Positions 1-5,733 of a stretch of DNA of 6,746 bases are shown here, piece after piece. This DNA comes from an uncultured Oscillospiraceae bacterium. Its GTDB lineage: Bacteria > Bacillota_A > Clostridia > Oscillospirales > Oscillospiraceae. Under the pieces are notes generated by a model. The model worked only from the letters and a program-made list of their open reading frames with translations. It did no database searches and was not told the origin of the DNA. Both the position numbers and the translations under genes were made by a program. The stretch covers positions 1 to 6,746 of the forward strand of contig CALXGD010000055.1 in assembly GCA_944387745.1 (NCBI GenBank), written 5' to 3'. How positions within the stretch are numbered: position 1 is the first letter of the stretch; each line of letters begins with the position of its first letter.

Positions 1-944
1 TACATCACCATCACCAGGGGCAGGAAGCCGACCACCGCGCCCACGCCGCCGATGATGCCGTCCACCAGCAGGGCGGACAGGAGGGGGTTGGCGTCGGCGA
101 ACAGCTCGCCCACCCAGCCCTGGAAGCTCTCGATCAGGGGGACCAGGCCGGGGATGGTCGTGCCGTCGGCAAACTCATAGCCGTCCGCGATCCAGGGTCC
201 CAGCCACACCTGGGAGATCTGGAACACCAGGAACATGACCACCGCAAAGATGGGGATGCCGAAGATGGGCTTGGTGAGGACGGCGTCGATGGCGTCGCCG
301 CTGTTCTTGTCCTTGGTCAAGACCTTCCGCTGCTCCACCTGGGCAACCAGCTCATTGACGAACTGGAAGCGCTTCCGGTCGGCCTCCTCCACCACCTTTT
401 TGTCGGTCAGATCGATGTCGCCCTCCCGGTAAGGGACCTCCTGGATCTGACCGGCGTGGGCCGCGGCGGCCTCCACCACGGCCTTCAAGCCCGCCTGGGA
501 GGTGGACACGGTCTTAATCACCGGGCAGCCCAGCTTCTGGGACAAGAGCTGCTCGTCAATCCGGGTCTCCTTCTTCTCGTTGATGTCGCTCTTGTTCAGG
601 GCCACCACCACGGGGATGCCCAGCTCCAGCAGCTGAGTGGTGAAAAACAGGCTGCGGCTCAGGTTGGTGGCATCCACAATGTTGATGATCACATCCGGGT
701 TTTCCTGCTTCACATAGGAGCTGGTAATGCTCTCCTCACTGGTGAAGGGGGACATGGAGTAGGCCCCCGGCAGGTCCACGGCGATGAGCTGTTCCTCCCT
801 GTCATAGTAGGCCTTTTTGATGGGGTGTTCCTTTCGCTCCACTGTCACGCCCGCCCAGTTGCCGACCTTTTCGTTTCGGCCGGTGAGGGCGTTGTACATG
901 GTGGTCTTTCCGGAGTTTGGGTTTCCGGTCAGGGCAATTCTCAT
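1..944 (-). CDS. feoB: Ferrous iron transport protein B, N-terminal part (partial)
   Basis: FeoB is the inner-membrane Fe(II) transporter, with a cytosolic GTPase domain fused to a membrane channel. Translating the minus strand from the ATG at 944-942 gives 314 codons before the window edge. The GTPase motifs are all visible: G1 GNPNSGKTT at residues 7-15, G2 in the VGNWAGVTVE stretch (27-36) typical of FeoB, G3 DLPG (57-60), G4 NKSD (117-120; NxxD with Ser where Met is commoner) and a G5-like VSTSQAG (146-152). A helical regulatory segment follows, then the first membrane helix at about 226-246 and the start of the channel (VDGIIGGVGAVVGFLPL, near 294-310). The start is supported by GGGAGGA about 6 nt upstream. 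Roughly the last half of the usual 600-700+ aa protein lies outside the window. It follows feoA after 138 nt, a long gap that holds an operator-like repeat. Family assignment is very secure. Confidence 0.97.
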   Translation of the reverse strand, partial: MRIALTGNPNSGKTTMYNALTGRNEKVGNWAGVTVERKEHPIKKAYYDREEQLIAVDLPGAYSMSPFTSEESITSSYVKQENPDVIINIVDATNLSRSLFFTTQLLELGIPVVVALNKSDINEKKETRIDEQLLSQKLGCPVIKTVSTSQAGLKAVVEAAAAHAGQIQEVPYREGDIDLTDKKVVEEADRKRFQFVNELVAQVEQRKVLTKDKNSGDAIDAVLTKPIFGIPIFAVVMFLVFQISQVWLGPWIADGYEFADGTTIPGLVPLIESFQGWVGELFADANPLLSALLVDGIIGGVGAVVGFLPLVMVM

Positions 945-1082
945 ACCAAATTCCTCCCGTATTGCTTTACGAATTTGACTCCCTCTCAAGTTCAGATGGG
1001 TAAAAATTTCGGCAAAATAAATTAGCAGAAGCTAACCGATACTCGGGATGGGGCCGCAAAAGGCTGCCCGCCCCCCTAGACG
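945..1082 (-). other. feoA-feoB intergenic spacer (138 nt)
   Basis: No ORF of note fills this gap. It holds a TTAGC-AGAA-GCTAA inverted repeat, the feoB ribosome-binding site (GGGAGGA), and a G-rich stretch just after the feoA stop. I found no convincing -35/-10 pair on the minus strand. Whether feoB has its own promoter is therefore open; the operator copy suggests it might. Confidence 0.6.
1022..1035. promoter_or_regulatory. Operator-like inverted repeat upstream of feoB
   Basis: TTAGC-AGAA-GCTAA is a perfect 5-4-5 inverted repeat with the same half-sites and the same 4-nt spacer as the palindrome at the feoA promoter. It lies 78 nt before the feoB start and 47 nt after the feoA stop. The shared architecture implies the same regulator; its identity is inferred, not shown. 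Confidence 0.55.
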
Positions 1083-1295
1083 CTAGATGATGATCGCGTC
1101 GGCAAGCTGTTGGTCAAAGTTATACCGTGCATCTTTAACGGCCACAATACAGCCGCCCTTGATGTGGGAGATCACGGTGATGCGCTCCCCGCTGTAGCAG
1201 CCAAGAGAGAACAAAAAGGCATTCATATCCTCGTCCTCTGTGTTGATCTGATGGATGATGTACTCCTGTCCCTCAACTGCATCGCTTAAACTCAT
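1083..1295 (-). CDS. feoA: FeoA-family protein, Fe(II) transport accessory
   Basis: FeoA is a small cytosolic SH3-like beta-barrel protein that works with FeoB in ferrous iron uptake, probably by contacting or modulating the transporter. The product is 70 aa, typical for the family. The fold signature is visible: the LGCYSGERITVISHIKGGC segment (about residues 31-49) corresponds to the usual LGf.pG..i.v.....gg pattern, followed by a C-terminal strand ending ADAIII. Two cysteines (33 and 49) occur here; I attach no function to them. It begins at the ATG at 1295-1293 with a weak Shine-Dalgarno (GGTGGGA). It is first in the minus-strand unit, ahead of feoB, about 100 nt downstream of the predicted transcription start. 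The position next to feoB makes the call firm despite the short length. Confidence 0.93.
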   Translation of the reverse strand: MSLSDAVEGQEYIIHQINTEDEDMNAFLFSLGCYSGERITVISHIKGGCIVAVKDARYNFDQQLADAIII

Positions 1296-1346
1296 TTACA
1301 ATCCCACCGTTCACAATTTTGATCAAGCTATGTGCCGGTATAGAGA

Positions 1347-1360
1347 TTACCGTCTGCTAA
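1347..1360. promoter_or_regulatory. Operator-like repeat in the feoA leader
   Basis: TTACC-GTCT-GCTAA matches the TTAGC-N4-GCTAA pattern with one half-site mismatch. Its centre is 33 bp from the centre of the perfect palindrome at the transcription start, on the feoA side. It is probably an auxiliary site of the same regulator. Confidence 0.4.
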
Positions 1361-1375
1361 CTTGTTTGCCAAAAT

Positions 1376-1397
1376 GAAATTAGCTCTGGCTAATTTC
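1376..1397. promoter_or_regulatory. Perfect palindromic operator at the feoA transcription start
   Basis: Two perfect 9-bp arms, GAAATTAGC and GCTAATTTC, flank a 4-nt spacer (TCTG on the plus strand). The predicted feoA start site falls at its promoter-proximal edge, where a bound repressor would block transcription. The sequence resembles the TTAG/CTAA half-sites of DtxR/IdeR/MntR-type metalloregulators more than the GATAATGAT repeats of Fur. The regulator family is an inference. Confidence 0.65.
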
Positions 1398-1403
1398 GTT
1401 AGA

Positions 1404-1432
1404 ATTATACGTCGCTAACTTTGGTTTGTCAA
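1404..1432 (-). promoter_or_regulatory. Promoter of feoA(B)
   Basis: On the minus strand there is a perfect -35 TTGACA (1432-1427), a 17-nt spacer and a perfect -10 TATAAT (1409-1404). The predicted start is near 1397. The spacer and -10 also contain a TTAGC half-site followed four bases later by TATAA (1405-1418), a degenerate third copy of the operator pattern. A full-consensus promoter of this kind would be expected to need repression. Confidence 0.85.
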
Positions 1433-1856
1433 CCCTAATTTCCAATATTTTAAGGGCGGACCGATTTTCAACAGCCTCGCTGTTTTTCTATAGCCGGAAG
1501 AGGAGAGCGGCCTGTGAATCAGAGGCGGAAGGGCAGATTAAGGGGAGGCGGGTCGTGGGGAAACAAGATTTTGTATCAATAAGGCGGAAATTTGCACAGA
1601 GTGTGGAAAGGATGGAGGAAGAATGTTATAATTATTTTACGCGTTTTTTACTTCCGGGAGCCTTTCGTGTCTTTGTGTCACCACTGTCTGGAGCTCACCT
1701 CTCCCTGGGGATGATAACACCGGAGAGAGGCGGAACTGCCCCCCGCTGATGGGATGGACAGAAACAGAGAAAAAGTGAGAAACGCCTGGTAAAACCACTC
1801 TGTTTTGCGGAGCTGCGCAGAGGGACGTGCCGCAGTGAGAAGGGAGATAGGAGCAT
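1433..1856. other. Intergenic region, no credible protein gene
   Basis: This 424-base stretch separates the divergent feoA unit from the SGNH hydrolase. It holds the plus-strand promoter at 1604-1632 and a purine-rich leader of about 215 nt. Two local stems can be drawn in the leader: CTCTCC (1699-1704) with GGAGAG (1722-1727), and CTCTG (1798-1802) with CAGAG (1818-1822). The second competes, or could pseudoknot, with CTGCG (1813-1817)/CGCAG (1831-1835). I could not match the leader to a riboswitch class I know. Confidence 0.6.
1604..1632 (+). promoter_or_regulatory. Extended -10 promoter for the SGNH hydrolase gene
   Basis: TATAAT at 1627-1632 is preceded by TG at 1624-1625 (the TGn extended -10). 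A partial -35, TGGAAA (4 of 6), lies at 1604-1609 with a 17-nt spacer. Transcription would start near 1639 and leave an untranslated leader of about 215 nt. Confidence 0.6.
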
Positions 1857-2462
1857 ATGAAACATCGAATCGCGTGCTATGGGGCGTCCAATACCTATGG
1901 ATATGACCCGCGCTCCTATTTGGGGGAGCGATATCCCGCTCAGGTGCGGTGGACGGATCAGCTGATGGTCCTCTGCCCAGACCGGGAGGTGTGTAATCTG
2001 GGAGAAAATGGGCGGAAGATCCCTCGACGGGACTGGGAATTTCAGACCTTGGACGGGATCCTGAGGCGGATAGCACCTGTGTCTGTCCTGACCGTGATGC
2101 TGGGGGACAATGACTTGCTGGAAATGGCTTCTCCCAGCGCTGCAGCGGTGGCCCAGCGGATGGCTCTTTTTCTAGACTGGCTGAAAGCACATCGGTCGCA
2201 GTGGGGAGCGGAGACGCAAATCCTTCTGATTGCCTCTCCGCCCATGTGTCAGGGGGCCTGGACCCGGCAGGAGAGCTTGCTCCAGGAGTCCCGCACTTTG
2301 GGGAGCTTCTACCGGGATTTAGCAGAGAAGCAGGAGATCGCCTTTGCGGACGGCGGAGCGTGGGATGTGGGACGGACCTTTGACGGAGTTCACTTTTCCC
2401 CAGAGGGGCACAGCGCCTTTGCCCAGGGGGTGGACCGGGCGCTGCGGGGGCTTGGTCTATAA
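1857..2462 (+). CDS. SGNH/GDSL-family hydrolase (esterase/lipase-like)
   Basis: This is a 201-aa protein of the SGNH hydrolase superfamily, serine esterases that remove acyl groups from lipids, glycans or small esters; the substrate here is unknown. The conserved blocks are in order. Block I is GASNTYGYDP (residues 9-18, nucleophile Ser11), block II NLGENG (47-52, oxyanion Gly49), block III GDND (83-86, oxyanion Asn85), and block V DGVH (176-179, Asp176 and His179). Block I has Ala where GDSL enzymes usually have Asp just before the serine; the catalytic residues themselves are intact. No signal peptide or membrane helix is visible, so it is probably cytosolic. Its length fits a single-domain enzyme. 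The ATG at 1857 follows AAGGGAG and AGGAG. The next gene begins 135 nt downstream on the same strand and may be co-transcribed. Confidence 0.9.
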   Translation: MKHRIACYGASNTYGYDPRSYLGERYPAQVRWTDQLMVLCPDREVCNLGENGRKIPRRDWEFQTLDGILRRIAPVSVLTVMLGDNDLLEMASPSAAAVAQRMALFLDWLKAHRSQWGAETQILLIASPPMCQGAWTRQESLLQESRTLGSFYRDLAEKQEIAFADGGAWDVGRTFDGVHFSPEGHSAFAQGVDRALRGLGL

Positions 2463-2471
2463 CGCAAGGTA

Positions 2472-2500
2472 TTGTGGTTAGATGAATGATATATTAAAAT
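2472..2500 (+). promoter_or_regulatory. Possible weak promoter before the GGDEF gene
   Basis: TTGTGG (2472-2477), a 17-nt spacer and TAAAAT (2495-2500) form a plausible sigma-A-like pair, with a good -10 and a poor -35. No terminator is visible after the hydrolase gene, so read-through is an alternative or additional route. Confidence 0.3.
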
Positions 2501-2597
2501 TTGATACAGAATATAGCACAGTGTGTCATATTTCTGTACAGAACTGCGGATTTCGGAGCGTGGGGCCGAACGGCTGGACTCCAGAGAGGGGGGCGCT

Positions 2598-4022
2598 GTG
2601 AGACCAAAGAAATTAGATTCGCTATACCAGAGGGGAAGCGTTCGATGGTATCTGCTGGGGGTGCTGGTTGCCCTGGAGCTCCTGATGTCCTTTTCTTTCT
2701 TCGGCTATCTGCATGTGGAACCCATTTCCATCACCATTGCCTACATCCCGGTGCTGTTGGCAGGGGCGCTGCTGGGGCCAGTGGATTCCATGGCCCTGGG
2801 TGCGGTATTCGGTTTGGCCAGTATGTGGAAGGCAACTGCCAGCTATGTGATGCCCGGTGATCAGATGTTTTCTCCCTTTATGAGTGGGAAGCCCCTGGAG
2901 AGTTTTCTGATGAGCGTGGGAGCGCGCACACTGTTTGGCCTGGTCATAGGAGTGCTGTTTTACTGGGCTCGAAAAGCGAAGCATAAACAGCTGTGGGTGG
3001 GAGTCGTCTCCTTCTTTGGAGAGTGTATTCATGCTCTGTTTGTCTATACCGTCATGTTTGCCTGTTTTCCAGAGGCGGGCTATTTGCCATCAGACGCTTT
3101 AGGCAGCTTGCGGAGCGTGGGAGGTATTGTGTCGAATCTCTTGATTGCCGCAGTGATTTACACCTCCTGGCATATTCAGCAGTCACGGCTATGGGGACAG
3201 TTTCAGACAAAGGTGGAGATCGCTAGGAGCGCTCATTTTCAGGAGCGCTATCACTGGCTGTCTTTGATTGTAATCATCCTGGTGACTGTGTGTTCTGCGG
3301 TGGCGGTAGCCTTTTATTTTGTGCATCGCATTGACTATGTGCTGGAGGAGTTTGGGGTCACCTTAGACAGCGTAGGTTATGCGGATATGCTCCACCTACA
3401 GATTCAGTTTATGATTGGCGTGATGTCGCTGATGTCTCTGGTGATTGTGTTTCTGATTTTTAATCGCCGGTACGCCACCTATATGAATCAGGGGGCAAAG
3501 ACAGATCCTCTGACAGGGGTGCTGAACCGCGGCTCCTTCTTTCAGACCTGTCACACTGTGTTACAGAAGTTTTCCGTCCAAACCTCTCCCTCTGGATATT
3601 TTATTATGGTGGATCTGGACTGGCTTAAAAGGATCAACGACCAGTATGGTCACCCGGAGGGAGACCGCGCCCTGCGCGAACTGGCCCAAGCGCTACAGAA
3701 AACCTTTGGGCCTGACGGTTTAGTGGGACGCGTGGGCGGCGATGAGTTTGCAGTTCTTCTCTGTTCTCCCATCTCCAGAGAAGAGCTGGAAACAAAGCTT
3801 CGACACCTCCAGGACTGGATTCACCGCATTGTTTGGCACGACTATCGCGCCTCCTGTAGCATAGGCGTACTCCTGGTATTTGGCCCCGGCGCGCCGGAGG
3901 AGCTCTACCGGGAGGCGGACCATCTGCTGTATGAGGCGAAGGCGCAGGGGCGGGACCGCTATATCATCGGCCAAATGGGGGAGGCCGGCTTAGAGATTTC
4001 AGAGACTCCTTACATATTGTAA
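2598..4022 (+). CDS. Membrane diguanylate cyclase: ECF-S-like sensor region plus GGDEF domain
   Basis: The 474-aa protein should make cyclic di-GMP from GTP at the membrane. Eight hydrophobic segments are visible, near residues 18-37, 43-60, 63-78, 106-124, 133-157, 174-191, 220-243 and 270-288. The first six, with the IPVLLAGALLGP stretch (50-61), resemble the six-helix substrate-binding S component of ECF vitamin transporters. The last two form a separate membrane hairpin. The cytosolic GGDEF domain (about 300-458) is complete: KTDPLTGVLNR (301-311), DLDWLKRIND (339-348), YGHPEGD (350-356) and an intact GGDEF (380-384). The RxxD inhibitory site normally just before GGDEF is not seen (FGPD instead). 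I chose the GTG at 2598, preceded by GAGAGGG; the frame stays open to a GTG at 2523 that lacks a ribosome-binding site. The GGDEF call is secure; the ECF-S resemblance is a judgement by eye. Confidence 0.92.
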   Translation: MRPKKLDSLYQRGSVRWYLLGVLVALELLMSFSFFGYLHVEPISITIAYIPVLLAGALLGPVDSMALGAVFGLASMWKATASYVMPGDQMFSPFMSGKPLESFLMSVGARTLFGLVIGVLFYWARKAKHKQLWVGVVSFFGECIHALFVYTVMFACFPEAGYLPSDALGSLRSVGGIVSNLLIAAVIYTSWHIQQSRLWGQFQTKVEIARSAHFQERYHWLSLIVIILVTVCSAVAVAFYFVHRIDYVLEEFGVTLDSVGYADMLHLQIQFMIGVMSLMSLVIVFLIFNRRYATYMNQGAKTDPLTGVLNRGSFFQTCHTVLQKFSVQTSPSGYFIMVDLDWLKRINDQYGHPEGDRALRELAQALQKTFGPDGLVGRVGGDEFAVLLCSPISREELETKLRHLQDWIHRIVWHDYRASCSIGVLLVFGPGAPEELYREADHLLYEAKAQGRDRYIIGQMGEAGLEISETPYIL

Positions 4023-4036
4023 CTATTTTTTCGAAG

Positions 4037-4076
4037 AAGAGGCCGCTGGAGATGTCAATCCAGAGGCCTCTTTTTT
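4037..4076 (+). terminator. Rho-independent terminator after the GGDEF gene
   Basis: The 8-bp arms AAGAGGCC and GGCCTCTT enclose a second 5-bp stem (CTGGA/TCCAG). The downstream arm runs into a T tract at 4071-4076. It starts 14 nt after the stop codon. Confidence 0.92.
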
Positions 4077-4132
4077 GTGGAAAAACACAATAAATTTTCA
4101 TTTTTCTTACAAATGGAAGGAATTTCATAAAA

Positions 4133-4148
4133 ATTTTCCGGGGAAAAT
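4133..4148. repeat. Short palindrome upstream of the 96-aa protein promoter
   Basis: ATTTTCC and GGAAAAT are perfect 7-bp arms around GG, ending 12 bp before the -35 box. The position would suit an activator or operator site, but AT-rich palindromes of this size can arise by chance. Confidence 0.3.
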
Positions 4149-4160
4149 CGCAGGAGGGGT

Positions 4161-4189
4161 TTGACAACCGGTTACGAATATGTTACAAT
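4161..4189 (+). promoter_or_regulatory. Promoter of the 96-aa protein / NlpC-P60 unit
   Basis: A perfect -35 TTGACA (4161-4166), a 17-nt spacer and a -10 TACAAT (4184-4189) preceded by TG at 4181-4182, giving an extended -10. The predicted start is near 4196, leaving a 40-nt leader with a strong AAGGAGG ribosome-binding site before the ATG at 4238. Confidence 0.85.
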
Positions 4190-4197
4190 TCGGTTAC
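4169..4197. repeat. Three helically phased GTTAC repeats over the promoter
   Basis: GTTAC occurs at 4171-4175, 4182-4186 and 4193-4197, exactly 11 bp apart. The outer two extend to identical CGGTTAC heptamers. The repeats cover the spacer, the -10 box and the start site, a placement that suits a repressor binding one DNA face. The function is inferred. Confidence 0.5.
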
Positions 4198-4237
4198 AAC
4201 ATTAAAATCTCTTAAAAAATATTTAAGGAGGAGTTCC

Positions 4238-4528
4238 ATGGCTGCTGAAAAGCTTCCTCTTTCCTATAAAGGGCATCCCCTTCGCCGGAAGGATGATTTG
4301 ATTTATTACGGCACAATGGCTGAAAAATATATTGTAATGCTTCAGGTCATCTCTTCACAAGAAGCGGATGGGCTGGACATGGCCACAAAGGTCAGCGTAC
4401 AGCTGCAGCTGACAGATCCGGATTTGAAAAGCCGGGACCGTGTGGTGAAAAAGACAGAAAAAGACAGCCTCTATGCCGCTATGGATGTGGCTGCTGTCTG
4501 GCTGGAACGGGCGTTAAGCGGAAAATAA
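4238..4528 (+). CDS. Conserved-looking 96-aa protein of unknown function
   Basis: I do not recognise a named family. The product is a 96-aa soluble, charged protein with no cysteine, no signal peptide and no membrane helix. Its N-terminal part carries a KGHPLRRKDDLIYYG stretch (residues 11-25). The middle has two likely beta strands, near EKYIVMLQVI (29-38) and TKVSVQLQLTD (50-60). A basic, charged segment (KSRDRVVKKTEKD, 64-76) leads into a probable C-terminal helix (LYAAMDVAAVWLERAL, 77-92). It resembles uncharacterised proteins I associate with Oscillospiraceae, though this could not be checked. Coding evidence is strong: a consensus promoter, AAGGAGG 6-7 nt before the ATG, and close spacing (44 nt) to the following cell-wall hydrolase gene. 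A link to envelope biology is only suggested by that neighbour. Confidence 0.85.
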   Translation: MAAEKLPLSYKGHPLRRKDDLIYYGTMAEKYIVMLQVISSQEADGLDMATKVSVQLQLTDPDLKSRDRVVKKTEKDSLYAAMDVAAVWLERALSGK

Positions 4529-4572
4529 ATTTTCCTGACCTGTACAAAAGAGAGAATGGAGGAATTCCCGCT

Positions 4573-5424
4573 ATGCATCTGGCAAAACATCTGATTTCCA
4601 GAACGGCCGCCGCTCTGCTTGCTGCCGCGACAATGATTGCCCCTGCTTTTGCTGCCAACATGGGAACAGTAGTGACGGAGGATGGGCTGAATGTCCGCTC
4701 GGAGGCCAGTACAGACGCCTTAGTGCTCACGGTACTGAGCTATGGAACCCAGGTGGATGTGCTGAGCACCTCCGAGGATGGGGCTTGGCACCAGATTACA
4801 TATGGAGATGTCACGGGCTATGTGAGCGGTGACTATCTTCAGGTGACAGAGAAGAAGCTCTACGGCCAGGTATTGTCGGGCCCGCTGAATGTCCGTTCCG
4901 GGCCAAGCACAGACTATGCGGTGGTGAGCAGCCTCTCCGCAGGCACGGTGGTAGAACTGTTGGAGACCCTGGACGGCTGGTATCAGGTGGAAAACGGCTA
5001 TGTCAGCGGGGACTATATTGTGCAGGTGGATGCAGCTGCTGCAGCGTCTGCCGGTCAGGGCGGCCAGCTGGCCCAGTTTGCTCTGCAGTATGTGGGCTAT
5101 CCCTATGTGTACGGCGGAGCCAGTCCCAGCGGGTTTGATTGCTCCGGGTTTGTAACCTACGTGGCCAAGCAGTTTGGTTACTCTGTCAGCCGCACTGCCT
5201 CTGCGCAAATGGACAATGGCACGGCGGTGGACCGTAGCCAGCTTCAAGCCGGAGATTTGGTGTTCTTCAACAGCGGGAATCCCAATAAGCGTGCCACTCA
5301 TGTGGGAATCTACATTGGCGGGGGAGAGTTTGTCCACGCGTCTACCTCTACCACAGGGGTGATCATCAGCGATTTGAATAGCTCTTATTACACCAGAACT
5401 TTTGTGGGTGCCCGCCGCCTGTAA
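4573..5424 (+). CDS. Secreted SH3b-SH3b-NlpC/P60 peptidoglycan endopeptidase
   Basis: The 283-aa exported protein should cut peptide stems of peptidoglycan (typically a D-gamma-glutamyl-diamino acid bond) outside the membrane. A signal peptide covers about residues 1-28 (basic start, Ala/Leu-rich core, AFA-A cleavage site). Two bacterial SH3 repeats follow, near 30-91 and 96-152, each with the diagnostic LNVRS motif (LNVRSEAST and LNVRSGPST) and a closing GYVSGDY; these domains usually bind the wall. An Ala/Gly-rich linker leads to the NlpC/P60 domain (about 164-283). Its catalytic residues are visible: Cys190 in FDCSGF, His243 in THVGIYIG, and His255 in EFVHA as the likely third polar residue. 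GGAGGAA precedes the ATG by 8 nt. It is the second gene of its unit and is followed directly by a terminator. Nothing looks truncated. Confidence 0.95.
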   Translation: MHLAKHLISRTAAALLAAATMIAPAFAANMGTVVTEDGLNVRSEASTDALVLTVLSYGTQVDVLSTSEDGAWHQITYGDVTGYVSGDYLQVTEKKLYGQVLSGPLNVRSGPSTDYAVVSSLSAGTVVELLETLDGWYQVENGYVSGDYIVQVDAAAAASAGQGGQLAQFALQYVGYPYVYGGASPSGFDCSGFVTYVAKQFGYSVSRTASAQMDNGTAVDRSQLQAGDLVFFNSGNPNKRATHVGIYIGGGEFVHASTSTTGVIISDLNSSYYTRTFVGARRL

Positions 5425-5444
5425 AAATCGTTGACTGAAAAGAG

Positions 5445-5479
5445 ACTGAGGAAACAAGCAGCTTGTTTCCTCAGTTTTT
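5445..5479 (+). terminator. Rho-independent terminator after the NlpC/P60 gene
   Basis: A perfect 14-bp inverted repeat (ACTGAGGAAACAAG with CTTGTTTCCTCAGT), a 3-nt loop and a T tract, starting 20 nt after the stop codon. It is the strongest hairpin in the window. Confidence 0.95.
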
Positions 5480-5485
5480 ATACTT

Positions 5486-5731
5486 AGCCAACATCAATGA
5501 ACTTATATGACGGTGATGGCTTGAGAGGCTGCTCTCATGCCGCTGGGTCATAGCTCCCATCGAATGGTGTCCATGTCTACGTAAGCGTGAACTGGGCTGC
5601 ACGGGTCAAAATAGATCACAGGATGTTGTGGTCCGGTGGCTGGTTTTAGCCAAGACAGCGTACTCTTCACAGTGTATGACTGCCCTTGGTATTAGTCCTG
5701 CCCAGTCAGAAAAAGAATATTGGGGCTTTTT
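5486..5731 (+). ncRNA. Candidate structured RNA of unknown class
   Basis: Several complementary pairs nest or follow one another: CCAACATC (5488-5495) with GATGTTG and a further GG about 130 nt on; TATGAC with GTCATA; TGAGAG with CTCTCA closed by GGC/GCC; CCAT with ATGG; GGCT with AGCC; CCAAG with CTTGG; and ACTGGGC with GCCCAGT about 110 nt apart. The span ends in a CTTTTT run. I could not match it to 6S, tmRNA, SRP RNA, RNase P or a riboswitch I know. No clear promoter precedes it, and the strand is a guess. Chance pairing in a non-coding stretch is a real alternative. Confidence 0.3.
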
Positions 5732-5733
5732 CA

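Noticed and set aside
456..1025. Plus-strand 189-codon ORF
   Set aside because: It lies antisense to feoB, whose reading frame and motifs are unambiguous; the translation is low-complexity shadow sequence.
1426..1749. Plus-strand 107-codon ORF
   Set aside because: It begins at TTG inside the feoA -35 box, has no ribosome-binding site, and spans the promoter at 1604-1632. No recognisable domain.
1785..1835. Resemblance to a cyclic di-GMP-I riboswitch (AAAACC, hairpin, GGGACG)
   Set aside because: The second hairpin and tetraloop-receptor portion are absent, because only about 30 nt remain before the start codon.
1678..2190. Minus-strand 170-codon ORF
   Set aside because: Antisense to the SGNH hydrolase and its leader; Pro/Ser-rich shadow translation.
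2523..2597. Upstream start for the GGDEF protein (GTG at 2523)
   Set aside because: No ribosome-binding site, and the added 25 residues are hydrophilic and unlike the family; the GTG at 2598 has GAGAGGG and starts just before the first membrane helix.
4720..5457. Minus-strand 245-codon ORF
   Set aside because: Antisense to the NlpC/P60 gene and starting inside its terminator; no domain.
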